DNA from: Winogradskyella sp. MH6
Lineage (GTDB): Bacteria > Bacteroidota > Bacteroidia > Flavobacteriales > Flavobacteriaceae
Direction of reading: 5' to 3'
Length of the DNA: 64,000 nt
Assembly: GCF_022810765.1 (NCBI RefSeq)
Contig: NZ_CP094494.1
Location: forward strand, 62,001-126,000
A program made the translations under genes and the position numbers. Below are positions 26,259 through 36,426 of this stretch, in pieces (position 1 is the first letter of the stretch; the number at the start of each line of letters is the position of its first letter). The notes beneath the pieces were generated by a model. That model did not search any database and had not been told where the DNA came from. It saw only the letters and a program-made list of their open reading frames with translations.

Positions 26259-27655
26259 TATAATAAGGCTTTAGCTATATGTTTTGAACTTTCGTCTAAC
26301 GGATGCAATACTAATTTCTCTTTCCATTTTTGGATATCTGGAGCTATATTTACTGGTGAATCTAAGGTATTTAAAACCTGTTGTCTAATTTCACTCTTAC
26401 TTTTTATCCAACCTACAGCATTTAATCCTTGCATACTTCTAAAATGTTGAAAATTATAAATTATTTCTGTACTCCAAGACATATCATTAGAAGGGTTGTA
26501 ATTAAGATACAAACACGGTTTATTAAATGTTGCAAAGTCTAAAGCCATAGTAGAACCTAAATTCACTACCAATTCACAGTGGTATGCTAAATTAATTTGC
26601 ATATTTACATCCTCATACTTAGGAAAGTACCCTACCCATCCAGTTTCTGACTGAATATTCCATAATGGGTCTATAGCTACAATTAAATCTTTATACTTTT
26701 TTAAAACTTCATCATACCTATCTGAAAAATCTACTGGACATCTTCTAAAAATAATTTGAAGTGTGTCTTTTTCTGCATTTAAAGTTTCTGCTACATCTCT
26801 TAGAAAATGTTGATCGTATGGAGATGTAATAATATCATCACCACTAAAACAAATCCACTGCCTTTTGGGATCTAAATTATATTTTTTTGCAAAGTCCTCC
26901 CGAGATAAAATCCTTTCATTATCTAGATAAAATTCAAATTGTGGAGTTCCCAACCTTAGTACCTTGTCTGTAGGTATTTCTGGGTAATAATCTTTCATCT
27001 CATCTTTCATCCAATGCGACCATACCACGTAATTATCTGTTTTAACGGCTAATCTTGCTTTTGGCAAATTGTCCCATGAGAAAATTGCTGTTGTAGTTTC
27101 AATGCCTAATTTGTGTGCTGCAATACAAATTGGCATTACACCAGGCACACGCTGATGAGTAATGAAGATAGAAGTTGGTTTTAACTCTTCTAAATCCTTT
27201 TTATATTTCTTGATAATATCAGCAGAAATATGCTTTTGAGATTTAGCCTCATACATCAAAATCTTAGAATAATCATCACCAATAAAATTACCCAATAATT
27301 CTGCAAACTTATAAAGTAATTTAGCCTTTATACTATAACCTGGTTTTCTCCAATTAGTTAAAATTGTGGGATTTGTCTTTAATTTTGTATTTCTTTTTAA
27401 TCGTGCATACGTGGTTGCTTCTCTGTAAAGTCTTGTTAAACTGCTTTCTGGTTTAAATGTAATCTGTCTGTATCCAAACTCTATTTGATGTATTTTCTTT
27501 ACATCTTCAAAAGCTTCGATAGGTAAAGGTGACCATATTGTTATTTTCGCCTTGCTTCTAAGATACTTTATAATACCTGAATATAGATAGTTTTTTATTC
27601 CAACTCCGTCTGGAACTAAAAAAAGGATATGCTTATTCTGAAAATTATCAGTCAC
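26258..27655 (-). CDS. Putative GT-B-fold glycosyltransferase, family not assigned
   Basis: 465 residues without signal peptide. The N-terminus KHILFLVPDGVGIKNYLYSG and the central FSWDNLPKARLAVKTDNYVV look like the linker-side of GT-B or CDP-glycerol phosphotransferase-type enzymes, and the block VNLGSTMALDFATFNKPCLY (about 370-390) resembles the donor end of such enzymes ('S-T-x-x-D'). I cannot name a family. Position among glycosyltransferases supports a sugar-transfer role. Confidence 0.55.
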   Translation of the reverse strand: MTDNFQNKHILFLVPDGVGIKNYLYSGIIKYLRSKAKITIWSPLPIEAFEDVKKIHQIEFGYRQITFKPESSLTRLYREATTYARLKRNTKLKTNPTILTNWRKPGYSIKAKLLYKFAELLGNFIGDDYSKILMYEAKSQKHISADIIKKYKKDLEELKPTSIFITHQRVPGVMPICIAAHKLGIETTTAIFSWDNLPKARLAVKTDNYVVWSHWMKDEMKDYYPEIPTDKVLRLGTPQFEFYLDNERILSREDFAKKYNLDPKRQWICFSGDDIITSPYDQHFLRDVAETLNAEKDTLQIIFRRCPVDFSDRYDEVLKKYKDLIVAIDPLWNIQSETGWVGYFPKYEDVNMQINLAYHCELVVNLGSTMALDFATFNKPCLYLNYNPSNDMSWSTEIIYNFQHFRSMQGLNAVGWIKSKSEIRQQVLNTLDSPVNIAPDIQKWKEKLVLHPLDESSKHIAKALL

Positions 27656-28622
27656 TTTTTTTTACTTTTTTAAAGTATTTATTGATACTATCTGATACCA
27701 TATTAGAAAATTTTGTTGCACCTATTTTATTTAAATGGTAAGAATTATAAAAGTAATATGTATCATAACAAATAGAATCTTTTGTAAAGTCTATAAACTC
27801 TACACCATCATATTTATTAGCTACATTTTTAACATCTCTTATCGTTTTATCTAAAATATCACTTTCTAGGTATTGTCTACCCACATATTCTGGCGCCCAA
27901 ACTAATAGCAAAGGTATTTTTGATTGGTTAATATCCAAAACTTCTGTCTCAAAAAAACTCAACCTTTCCTTATAATTAAATTTTGAATAATCAAACTTTT
28001 TACCATTTAGTTCTTTTAGCCTATTTTCAAAGGAATTATTCCATTTTTGATTACTCCCACTAAAACCTTTTATAGTATTAAGATTTTTTTCTTCAATACC
28101 TATTAAACTTTTTAACGAAAGACTTATTAAATCAAAATTCTCTCTATACTTTGACATTGGGAACAGGTACTCATAAAAAACACTCGCATCTATATTGCTC
28201 ATATCTTTATAATTTTTAAGAGAGTAATATGGTAAAAATTGCTTTTTATTATATATCTCTGAGCTTTTACTTAGAGAACCTATATCTACATTTAGTACAA
28301 TTAATTCTGGTTTTGAATTATTTCTTAAATAAGCATTCCTTTTTATTTTTTGGATATCAAAAGCAGAACCATTAGACCCTAAATTGTATGAATACACATT
28401 CAACTTTTCATCAAAAATTTGAGGGTCATAATGCTTTAATGTACGAGATGACCCCAAGAATAGTATATCGGCATTAATTTCTCCATTATATAGCTTATTC
28501 CAATTATAATATGTATCGTCTTCACTTTGTCTAAGACCTATATCTATGACTATCTGAATCAACCATAAAAGAAGATAAAACAGAAAACCAACTTTGCAAC
28601 ATTTAACTATAAACTGCTTCAT
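27648..28622 (-). CDS. SGNH-hydrolase-like membrane protein, partner of the MBOAT acyltransferase
   Basis: 324 residues: N-terminal membrane anchor (about 11-29), then a periplasmic domain with ILFLGSSRTLKHYDP (residues 53-67), a likely SGNH block I Ser, and near the C-terminus YNSYHLNKIGATKFS, which fits the SGNH block V His. The arrangement with an MBOAT gene 2 bases away is that of AlgI/AlgJ or DltB/DltD pairs, where the SGNH protein moves acetyl onto the polymer. The catalytic Asp before the His is not obvious. Confidence 0.65.
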   Translation of the reverse strand: MKQFIVKCCKVGFLFYLLLWLIQIVIDIGLRQSEDDTYYNWNKLYNGEINADILFLGSSRTLKHYDPQIFDEKLNVYSYNLGSNGSAFDIQKIKRNAYLRNNSKPELIVLNVDIGSLSKSSEIYNKKQFLPYYSLKNYKDMSNIDASVFYEYLFPMSKYRENFDLISLSLKSLIGIEEKNLNTIKGFSGSNQKWNNSFENRLKELNGKKFDYSKFNYKERLSFFETEVLDINQSKIPLLLVWAPEYVGRQYLESDILDKTIRDVKNVANKYDGVEFIDFTKDSICYDTYYFYNSYHLNKIGATKFSNMVSDSINKYFKKVKKSD

Positions 28623-28624
28623 TT

Positions 28625-30079
28625 TTAAAATTGAAAATATATGAAACCGTTGGCCTCGTTTTTAATGCTTAAAATTATAGTAAGAAGAATAAAAAAATAC
28701 ATACAATACCTTAAGTACTTTTTAGATTGTAAAACACCACCTATTATTGATTCTCTATTCCTATTATACCACTCTACTAGAAAGAAAAAAGCAATACAAA
28801 ATATTAGAGGTTTAACATCAACATTCACGGTACGGTCCGAAGATAATGTTAAATAATCTTCATTTACGATTATTCTCCTAAGATAACCAAAAGCATGATT
28901 AAGGTTTTGAGCTCTAAAAAAAATCCAAGCTAAGGTTGTTAAAAAAAAAGTTGATAGTATTTGAAAGAGCGTTTTTAATGAGGGAAAAAACTGGTCTGGC
29001 GATAGTTCACCTACAAACTTTTTATTTTTATCTCTTAACATTATAGGTATAAAAAATAACGCATTAAGTACTCCCCATACAATAAAAGTCCAGTTGGCTC
29101 CATGCCAAAATCCGCTTACAGTAAATATTATTATTACATTTCTAATTTTAGACCAACTACTTCCCCTACTACCGCCTAGAGGGATATATAGATAATCTCT
29201 AAACCAAGTTGAAAGTGAAATATGCCATCGTCTCCAAAACTCAGCTATATTTCTAGAAAAATAAGGATAGTTAAAGTTCTTCATTAAATCAAATCCAAAA
29301 AGACGACTCACTCCAATGGCTATATTAGAATATCCTGCAAAATCACCATAAATTTGTAAAGCAAACATAATAGAACCAAAAACCAAGGTTAAACTAGAGT
29401 AATCTTTATAGTTACTAAATATATCATTAACATACAAAGCACATCCATCTGCAATAACGATTTTTTGAAAAAAACCCCAAAGAATTAATCGCATTCCCGA
29501 AACAGCTTTATTATATTCAAAAACTCTTTCTTTATAAAACTGAGGTAATAGATTAGTGGCTCTTTCTATTGGCCCTGCTACCAATTGCGGAAAAAAGCTT
29601 ACAAAAGCAAAAAAAGAAATAATATCCTTTGAGGGCTCCATTTTGTTCCTATAAATATCTATTGTATAGCTTAAAGTCTGAAACGTATAAAAGCTTATAC
29701 CAACTGGAAGAATGATGTTTAAAGTTATGGAGTTTAAATGAATACCTATGAGATTTAAACTGGCTGTAAGATTTTCAATAAAAAAATTGTAATATTTAAA
29801 AAAACCTAGAATACCTAGATTTATAAAAATACTCAAGTATAGATAGGTCTTCCTTTTTTTTTGGTTACTAGAACGAGAAAGCTTTCTGCCTATGTAAAAA
29901 TCTACCAGCGAGCTTAATACAATAAGACCTAGAAACCTCCAATCCCACCAGCCATAAAAAATATAACTTATAATGACTAAAAAAAAGTTCTGTAGTCTTA
30001 CATTTCTATTAAACACGAACCAATACAGAAAAAAAACAACAGGAATAAAAAATAGAAAATCTAAAGAATTAAAGAGCAT
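28625..30079 (-). CDS. MBOAT family O-acyltransferase (AlgI-like)
   Basis: 484 residues, about 11 membrane helices. The N-terminus FNSLDFLFFIPVVFFLYW, the motif FWRRWHISLSTWFRDYLYIP and the catalytic-His motif GFWHGANWTFIVWG are those of the AlgI branch, which passes acyl groups across the membrane for polysaccharide O-acetylation. Coupled to the SGNH-like gene downstream; its start overlaps neuC by 11 bases. Confidence 0.92.
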   Translation of the reverse strand: MLFNSLDFLFFIPVVFFLYWFVFNRNVRLQNFFLVIISYIFYGWWDWRFLGLIVLSSLVDFYIGRKLSRSSNQKKRKTYLYLSIFINLGILGFFKYYNFFIENLTASLNLIGIHLNSITLNIILPVGISFYTFQTLSYTIDIYRNKMEPSKDIISFFAFVSFFPQLVAGPIERATNLLPQFYKERVFEYNKAVSGMRLILWGFFQKIVIADGCALYVNDIFSNYKDYSSLTLVFGSIMFALQIYGDFAGYSNIAIGVSRLFGFDLMKNFNYPYFSRNIAEFWRRWHISLSTWFRDYLYIPLGGSRGSSWSKIRNVIIIFTVSGFWHGANWTFIVWGVLNALFFIPIMLRDKNKKFVGELSPDQFFPSLKTLFQILSTFFLTTLAWIFFRAQNLNHAFGYLRRIIVNEDYLTLSSDRTVNVDVKPLIFCIAFFFLVEWYNRNRESIIGGVLQSKKYLRYCMYFFILLTIILSIKNEANGFIYFQF

Positions 30080-31190
30080 CTTTAAATTGTTTTTGATGAT
30101 TTATTGTCCAAAAACCATCAGATTCTAAACTCTTTAAAAACAAAGTAGAACTATTACCTTGACCGAAACTATTAGTAAATTCTTTTGTTTTAATCGGCAA
30201 TTCTGCTAAAGCTTCTAATATGTCTCTTTTATGACATGAAACATTAATAATTTTTGAGGATGATGCTCTATTTAACTGTCTATTGCCTATATTAATTGTA
30301 GGAATACCATAATATGGTGCTTCTCTTACACCTGCGCTGCTGTTTCCGATTATAAATTCTGAATTTTTAAGAAGAGTTAAAAAGTACTCAAAACGAATTG
30401 ATGGAAAAATTTTAAATTTTCTATTACCAATCAATCGTTCATAAGCTTTTAAAATTAACTTACTACCTAAATCATTATTTGGGTAAATAACCACATAGTT
30501 TTTATCGCTTTCAATTAGTGCATCGACTAATTGATTGGTCTCTTCTTCTGTTTTTTCAACTTCTGTGGTTACAGGATGATGCATAACTACTGAGAAGTTT
30601 TCAAAATCGATTTCGTAATAACACTTTACTTCTTCTATATTAGGTAAGTTATTAGAAAACATAATATCTACATCTGGAGAACCAATTGTAAAAATAGATT
30701 CCTCCAGCTCTCCCATTTGTATTAAACGCTGTTTTGCCTCATCATTAGAGGTATAGTGAATATGGCTTAATTTAGATACAGAATGTCTAATCAACTCATC
30801 AATAGTTCCCGATAGCTCCCCTCCTTCTATGTGAGCTACCAAAATGTTATTAAGACTCCCTACAATAGCACCTGCTAAAGCCTCAACTCTGTCACCATGT
30901 ACAACGATTAAATCTGGATTTACCTCTTTAATATAGGCTGAAAAACCATTTATTGTTTTTGCTAATGTCAAATCCATCGTAGCTTCATCTGTATGATTAT
31001 GAAAAGTTGATATATTTTCAAATCCACATCGCTCCACCTCTATGAGTGTATAACCGTATTCCTTTAGCAAATGCATACCAGTTACAAATATGAACGGCTC
31101 AAACCCAGAGTGATGCTCTACACTCTGAATTAATGATTTTATTTTACCAAAATCCGCTCTTGTACCAGTAAGAAATACAATTTTTCGCAT
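30069..31190 (-). CDS. neuC: UDP-N-acetylglucosamine 2-epimerase, hydrolysing
   Basis: 373 residues. Makes ManNAc (or the analogous free HexNAc) from UDP-GlcNAc, first step of sialic-acid-type sugars. Motifs: FLTGTRADFGKIKSLIQS at the N-terminus, VHGDRVEALAGA, HIEGGELSGTIDE and GNSSAGVREAPYYG near residues 283-296. In the same operon as neuB and neuA. Whether the final sugar is Neu5Ac, legionaminate or another nonulosonate cannot be settled; the presence of a NeuC-type enzyme and absence of an aminotransferase/dehydratase pair favour Neu5Ac-like. Confidence 0.92.
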   Translation of the reverse strand: MRKIVFLTGTRADFGKIKSLIQSVEHHSGFEPFIFVTGMHLLKEYGYTLIEVERCGFENISTFHNHTDEATMDLTLAKTINGFSAYIKEVNPDLIVVHGDRVEALAGAIVGSLNNILVAHIEGGELSGTIDELIRHSVSKLSHIHYTSNDEAKQRLIQMGELEESIFTIGSPDVDIMFSNNLPNIEEVKCYYEIDFENFSVVMHHPVTTEVEKTEEETNQLVDALIESDKNYVVIYPNNDLGSKLILKAYERLIGNRKFKIFPSIRFEYFLTLLKNSEFIIGNSSAGVREAPYYGIPTINIGNRQLNRASSSKIINVSCHKRDILEALAELPIKTKEFTNSFGQGNSSTLFLKSLESDGFWTINHQKQFKDAL

Positions 31191-31994
31191 TTATAACTTA
31201 TAACCCAAAACAGTTAAACTTTTGCTCATTATACCATTCAGTTTTAATTTAATATCAGGATTTAAATTATTTACTTTGTGGTTTGTGCTAACAATTTTAG
31301 ACAAATCAAAAGTACACTGTTGATTTACATTGACAAATTGAAGTATTTTACTCAACTCTCCTTTTGGATTCTCACAAAAATCTTCATAGCTTATTGAATG
31401 TTGTCTGTCTTTTCCAATTTTGGTTAAGAAATTAGAAATTTCAATAATAGAATCGTTATAATATTCTGCACATTTAAAAAGAAAATCTTCTTCAGAAAAT
31501 GCATCTTGATAAGCTTTTACTCTAGGATATTCTTTTGTACACCAAGATTTAGAAACTGAGAATCCATTTCTATATAAATGGATGTATTTTGCATCTGGAA
31601 ACATCTTATCAATTTCATCTAACAAAAAAGTGATTGCAGGACTTTTTAAAATAAAAACCTTATTGTTCGCATTGATCTTATTTTCGATAATCAATTTTAG
31701 CTTGAAACGATAATAAGCCGTCCATTGTTTTAAAGACTCCTTAGCTGTAAGTCTATAATTAATTAAGTCACTTAGCATAGGACTTCTTTCCTTACCACCA
31801 AATAGAGCTGGAAGAAACCAATCATACTGCTCGTTTTTATCTATTTGAATTCCTGGATTTGTCTCCAAGACATCAACCATTAAATCACTTCCGCATCGAC
31901 CAGTACCTATAATGAATATTGGAGCTTCTATTTTATTTGTAGCTCTTGCTTTAAGCGTCTTTACTATAATTTTTATTTTTTCTAAAACAGTCAT
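31191..31994 (-). CDS. Carbohydrate sulfotransferase, second of three in the locus
   Basis: 267 residues. 5'-phosphosulfate loop APIFIIGTGRCGSDLMVDVL (24-43, with RCGS in place of the commoner RSGT) and 3'-phosphate site YIHLYRNGFSVSKSW (137-151). It sits between neuC and neuB, directly abutting both, which makes sulfation of a nonulosonate residue or its neighbour an attractive but unproven idea. Confidence 0.82.
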   Translation of the reverse strand: MTVLEKIKIIVKTLKARATNKIEAPIFIIGTGRCGSDLMVDVLETNPGIQIDKNEQYDWFLPALFGGKERSPMLSDLINYRLTAKESLKQWTAYYRFKLKLIIENKINANNKVFILKSPAITFLLDEIDKMFPDAKYIHLYRNGFSVSKSWCTKEYPRVKAYQDAFSEEDFLFKCAEYYNDSIIEISNFLTKIGKDRQHSISYEDFCENPKGELSKILQFVNVNQQCTFDLSKIVSTNHKVNNLNPDIKLKLNGIMSKSLTVLGYKL

Positions 31995-33035
31995 TTAATT
32001 AAAATCCTTGTAATCTATATGTTCCCCTTCTTCAATATTTCTAACTGCCCTTTTGCCTAGGACATCATTAAATTTTTCTGCTAAAATTTTTCCTGTCCCA
32101 GGTCGTTTTACCCAAATGTTTTCTTCTGAGAGTATTTCTCCTTTTTTTATATTTCTTATAGTACAAACTGTTGCGAAGGCAAAGTCTATTGTTACTTTTT
32201 CTTCTTTAGCAGGTGCTTTTGTTCCACCACGCATAGACCAAATTTCTTCACTTCCTTTAATTAGGTTGACACATTCCTGCTCATCCATACTACAAACAAT
32301 ATCAGGCCCTGTTCTTTGCATGTAATCTGTGAAATGACGTTCTAAAATTGAAGCTCCTAATGCCACTGCTCCAAGGCATGCATTATTATTCAGAGTATGA
32401 TCGCTTAAACCAAACACAAGTTCTGGAAAAGCCTCATGCAACTCTAACATAGCACCATAACGTACCAAATGAAAAGGTGTTGGATACAAATTAGTTGTAT
32501 GTAAAATTGCTACAGGTGTATTATACTTTTTAAATACCTTAATTGCTTTTGTAACACTTTCTATGGTATTCATCCCAGTGCTTAAAATAACAGGTTTTCC
32601 GAACTTAGCTATATGCTCTAATAGTGGATAATTATTGCATTCACCAGAACCTATTTTGAAAGCTGGCACATCAAACTTGTTTAAACGTTCTGCTGCAGCT
32701 CTAGAAAAAGGTGTAGACAGAAAGATCATGCCTTTAGATTCAACATAATTCTTAAGTTCCAATTCATCTTGTTCATTTAGAGCACAACGCTCCATAATTT
32801 CATATATTGAAACATCTGCATTTCCTGGAATGACAGACTTGGCTGCTTTACTCATTTCATCTTCTACTACATGTGTTTGATGCTTTACCATTTCCACTCC
32901 TGCTCTATGTGCGGCATCTACCATTTCCTTTGCGACTTTAAGGGAGCCTTCATGATTGATACCTATCTCAGCTATAACCAGTGGTGGGTAATCTCTCCCT
33001 ATTTTTCTACCTGATATTTCTATAAATGGGTGCAT
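31995..33035 (-). CDS. neuB: N-acetylneuraminate (nonulosonate) synthase
   Basis: Condenses the HexNAc with phosphoenolpyruvate. 346 residues: TIM barrel with [47 protein letters not shown] and [11 protein letters not shown], then a C-terminal SAF domain (about 285-346, [13 protein letters not shown]). All landmarks of NeuB. One base separates it from the sulfotransferase; its start overlaps the preceding methyltransferase-like gene by 1 base. Confidence 0.94.
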   Translation of the reverse strand: MHPFIEISGRKIGRDYPPLVIAEIGINHEGSLKVAKEMVDAAHRAGVEMVKHQTHVVEDEMSKAAKSVIPGNADVSIYEIMERCALNEQDELELKNYVESKGMIFLSTPFSRAAAERLNKFDVPAFKIGSGECNNYPLLEHIAKFGKPVILSTGMNTIESVTKAIKVFKKYNTPVAILHTTNLYPTPFHLVRYGAMLELHEAFPELVFGLSDHTLNNNACLGAVALGASILERHFTDYMQRTGPDIVCSMDEQECVNLIKGSEEIWSMRGGTKAPAKEEKVTIDFAFATVCTIRNIKKGEILSEENIWVKRPGTGKILAEKFNDVLGKRAVRNIEEGEHIDYKDFN

Positions 33036-33685
33036 TACTTTTTTAATTTTCTGCCTACTTTATAAATAAACGACGTTCTTATTTTATTTTTTATCCAAAA
33101 CACATACTGTCTTACTGTAGGATTTATAAAAATTAATTGACCACCACCAGACCATTTGCTTGGAGAAGAGACTCCATAGCTTGGTGATTTATAATTACTT
33201 ATAATCTCAACATGTTTTGAATTAGGAAAAAGCTTTTTTAATGCTTTTACTTGTTGAGTTCTAAGACCTTCTATATATATTATGCTATTTTGTTTAACAT
33301 TATACTTTAATTTTTCTAAACTATTATCTGAACCGTCTACAATTATTAAATCAAATTTAGTTTCTTTATCAATCTGAGAAACATTGTTTAATAGCTTAAT
33401 CTTACCATAATTATCTTTTAAATTTAAAGGCAATTGATTTAAACAAAATTCATTGGCTTCTGTTCCTGTATAATTAATATTTTTATTTGTTTCCCTAGCA
33501 TAATTAAGCACTGTGTCAGAAATACTTCCTATGCCCAAACCTATTTCTAAAATTTGATTAATTTTAAAAGTATCTATTATACGTAAAATAGTAATTAAGG
33601 CAAATTCACTTGCTATATAATCTGCGCCTAATGCCTTAGAAAACTTTTTATACGTGTCTTTTGCTATCTGATTAGTAATTATCAT
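33035..33685 (-). CDS. Class I SAM-dependent methyltransferase-like protein
   Basis: 216 residues from ATG 33685 ([17 protein letters not shown]); an ATG 39 bases upstream would overlap neuA by 53 bases and is disfavoured. Motif [17 protein letters not shown] and motif II-like YTGTEANEF are visible, then [14 protein letters not shown]. Could methylate the glycan or a precursor, but several Rossmann proteins with this pattern are not methyltransferases. Flanked by neuB and neuA. Confidence 0.65.
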   Translation of the reverse strand: MIITNQIAKDTYKKFSKALGADYIASEFALITILRIIDTFKINQILEIGLGIGSISDTVLNYARETNKNINYTGTEANEFCLNQLPLNLKDNYGKIKLLNNVSQIDKETKFDLIIVDGSDNSLEKLKYNVKQNSIIYIEGLRTQQVKALKKLFPNSKHVEIISNYKSPSYGVSSPSKWSGGGQLIFINPTVRQYVFWIKNKIRTSFIYKVGRKLKK

Positions 33686-34349
33686 TTTTATTATATTTTT
33701 TGAATAAATATTGAGCGTAATCAAAATCCTCTTCAGTATCTATATCAACATTGGCGAATCTATGATTTACAATATAAGGGTAGGATTGTTCATTAAAAAT
33801 TACATTATTTCTTATTAATGAAGCTTTTGTAATATAAAGTAAACCATTTTCATAATACAAAGGCTCTAAATCTTGACTCCTCTGTCCTATTTTATAATTA
33901 AAAGGCTCAAATTTTTCTTCATTTATTTTACCCAGCTTTTTATGATCTCTACTCACGGTAAATAAACTTTCAGCATTACTTTTTTTATACTTATGAAATG
34001 CTTCGCTTAAAAGTTTTTTAGGTCTAAATGGGTTAGTGGGTTGTAACAGTATAACAGTATCTACATCTTTCAATTGCTGTAATGCGTGTATCAATACGGA
34101 AACAGTTGGTTCATGGTCTCCACTAATTTCTTCTGGTCTATCAATAACCTTGGCTTTAAATTTTAATGCTATTTTTTTTATTTCTTCATTGTTAGTGGAT
34201 ACATAAATATCGTCAATGATATGAGCGTTATTTTTAGCATAGTTTATAGAATGCGCTAATAGTGGTAAATTACCAAGAACTTTTACATTCTTATTTGGTA
34301 GTCTTTTAGATCCACCTCTTGCTGGGATTATTGCAATTGTCTTTTCCAA
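33672..34349 (-). CDS. neuA: Acylneuraminate cytidylyltransferase
   Basis: Activates the nonulosonate as CMP-sugar. 225 residues, starting with the signature IAIIPARGGSKRLPNKNVK and continuing with YVSTNNEEIKKIA, LLQPTNPFRPKKL and a metal-binding VDIDTEEDFDYA end. The length is typical for a NeuA without a fused hydrolase. With neuB and neuC it gives a complete minimal pathway except for any phosphatase, not needed by the NeuC route. Confidence 0.93.
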   Translation of the reverse strand: MEKTIAIIPARGGSKRLPNKNVKVLGNLPLLAHSINYAKNNAHIIDDIYVSTNNEEIKKIALKFKAKVIDRPEEISGDHEPTVSVLIHALQQLKDVDTVILLQPTNPFRPKKLLSEAFHKYKKSNAESLFTVSRDHKKLGKINEEKFEPFNYKIGQRSQDLEPLYYENGLLYITKASLIRNNVIFNEQSYPYIVNHRFANVDIDTEEDFDYAQYLFKKYNKNDNY

Positions 34350-34363
34350 AGGATATCTTTTTA

Positions 34364-35458
34364 TTATTCTAGCAATAGCTTTTCCATATTACTCAACCAA
34401 GACTTTAAACTATACTTTGATATCGGGATTTTGAATCTGTGACCATTGTTTATATAATCCTGATATGTTTTTTCTAAATGATTAATCCAAGAAATGGAAC
34501 TTTGAGGATTATCAACTAACACCCCATAATTACCATAATCCAAGATTTCTGGAAGTGGCTCTATATTTGATGACAAGCAATAACAACCTGAAATCAGCGC
34601 CTCTGTAAGCGCCAATGGATGACCTTCATTACATAGTGTCGAAAATAAAAAAAATGAAGCAATCTGATAGTATTTTGGAAGCTCATTATTTGGAATTTTC
34701 CCTAAAAAAGACACCTGACTTTCTTGGTACTTGTCTTTATCGGTACCTATAACCAATAATCTAATATTAGGTTTATCTTTAGAAAAATCTCGCCATGCGT
34801 TTATAATTACATGCAGACCCTTTTTTTCTCTGTCTTGTGAGAGCCATAAATAATAGATACTGTTTTCATCCAAATTTAACCGCTTTTTTATTTCTTTTTG
34901 AACAGAAGGTGGTACTGGTTTAAACTTTTCTGAATCTATACCATTATATATCTGGTTTATCTGGCAGAAATTAAAATCACTTAATCTTTCTTTATGAATT
35001 ATAGCGCTTGTATTTGTTAGTACTAATAAGCTATCTACAGCATTATAGAAATCCACCTTATTATTAATATCAATATCAAAACCGTGCAAATGATAAATAA
35101 TCCTCACCTTATCTCTATTCTTATCCTTTATCAATAATTGGTGAATTGTAAAAAGCATATTTATATTATCAACAATATTGATTGTAATTTCACTTTCTCT
35201 ACTAAGGATTTTTTTTAGTTGTTTATAATAATTTCTATATCTGTAATGCTTGAAAATTTTTTGGAACTTATACGAATTTATTTTTGGTGGTTTGACATAA
35301 TAATACTTTTCATCATCTTCATAATTACTCGATTTAGGGCAAATAATATGAGTAAAAAGATTTGGTTTAGCTACTAGTAACCTGGTAAACATAAGGTTCC
35401 AACTACCAATCTTATCACTTGGCAAACCAATATATGATATTAATACGTTTACTTTCAT
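34364..35458 (-). CDS. Glycosyltransferase, GT4 family
   Basis: 364 residues. Donor-site block EGHPLALTEALISGCY (about 289-304) and IYYLWLSQDREKKGLHVIIN (about 202-221), a variant of the 'vGRl..KG' region. First part holds IIYHLHGFDIDIN. Located between neuA and a GT2 gene with a 4-base overlap. A sialyltransferase-type role is not indicated by any motif. Confidence 0.88.
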   Translation of the reverse strand: MKVNVLISYIGLPSDKIGSWNLMFTRLLVAKPNLFTHIICPKSSNYEDDEKYYYVKPPKINSYKFQKIFKHYRYRNYYKQLKKILSRESEITINIVDNINMLFTIHQLLIKDKNRDKVRIIYHLHGFDIDINNKVDFYNAVDSLLVLTNTSAIIHKERLSDFNFCQINQIYNGIDSEKFKPVPPSVQKEIKKRLNLDENSIYYLWLSQDREKKGLHVIINAWRDFSKDKPNIRLLVIGTDKDKYQESQVSFLGKIPNNELPKYYQIASFFLFSTLCNEGHPLALTEALISGCYCLSSNIEPLPEILDYGNYGVLVDNPQSSISWINHLEKTYQDYINNGHRFKIPISKYSLKSWLSNMEKLLLE

Positions 35459-36426
35459 TTATTAAGTAATGAGAAACCTTTTTTTATGGTGACACTGAGA
35501 ATTAAAAATAAATTTATTTTGACAAAATCCGAAAATCCATTTTTCATTTCTGATGTTACTTTTTTAATTTCTGACTTATATTTTTTGAATATTTTATATC
35601 TATTTCTTATTGATTTCTGATAAACCATTATTTCATAAAACGCTTTTAGAGTATTTAAAGCCGTTATTTTTTTGTATTTCTCCAAATACTCTGTATTTAC
35701 TATATCACTACTAGCATAAGTAAAATAATTATATGTAAATACATCTTCTATTTTTTTAGTTGACAAAGTCTTTTTAGAAGAAATTCGATCAAAGCCTCTT
35801 CTTATGAGGAATAGATAATCCTGCTCATAAGAATCAAATCTGAATTGATGCAAAAACATTCTAAAATGAAACTCCACATCTTGAATCTTTTGTCTCTCTT
35901 CATCAAATAAGGTTTTATTACTCAAAAAATTTCGATGCCATAATGGCCCTGGAGTTGATAAGTGAAATTGATTAGACACATAATCAAAAATATCACTATA
36001 TTTTTTTTTAGGTTTAGAACTATCTATAATGTTATTGTTAGCATTAAAATATGCTCCATAAGAAAACACTGCATCAATCTCTTTCCTCTTTCTAAACAAC
36101 TCTACTTTTTTTTCTAAAAAATCAGATTTAAGAATATCATCACAATCAAACCAATTAATGTATTCTCCCTTAGATTTTTCGAAACCATAATTCCTACATG
36201 CATTTGCTCCTTTTGGTCTGCACACAGGTCTTAAATACAACTTAAATCTTTCATCCTTAGCAACATATGTTCTAACAACTTCGACAGTATTATCTGTACT
36301 GCCATCATCTACAATAATGCATTCCCAATTACTATAAGTTTGTTTTAAAACACTATCTAAGGTCTCACCTATTAATGAGGCCCTATTATAAGCTGGAATT
36401 ATTATTGAGACTAAATGTTTTTCCAC
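35455..36426 (-). CDS. Glycosyltransferase, GT2 family
   Basis: 323 residues. GT-A fold: VSIIIPAYNRASLIGETLDS at 6-25, VDDGSTDNTVEVV (39-51) and a DCDD metal site (about 95). The C-terminal third is variable with several aromatic residues. Overlaps the downstream GT4 gene by 4 bases. Confidence 0.92.
   Translation of the reverse strand: MEKHLVSIIIPAYNRASLIGETLDSVLKQTYSNWECIIVDDGSTDNTVEVVRTYVAKDERFKLYLRPVCRPKGANACRNYGFEKSKGEYINWFDCDDILKSDFLEKKVELFRKRKEIDAVFSYGAYFNANNNIIDSSKPKKKYSDIFDYVSNQFHLSTPGPLWHRNFLSNKTLFDEERQKIQDVEFHFRMFLHQFRFDSYEQDYLFLIRRGFDRISSKKTLSTKKIEDVFTYNYFTYASSDIVNTEYLEKYKKITALNTLKAFYEIMVYQKSIRNRYKIFKKYKSEIKKVTSEMKNGFSDFVKINLFLILSVTIKKGFSLLNK

Noticed and set aside
33686..33724. 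Upstream ATG for the methyltransferase-like gene
   Set aside because: It would overlap neuA by 53 bases and adds residues not expected in the fold; ATG 33685 preferred.
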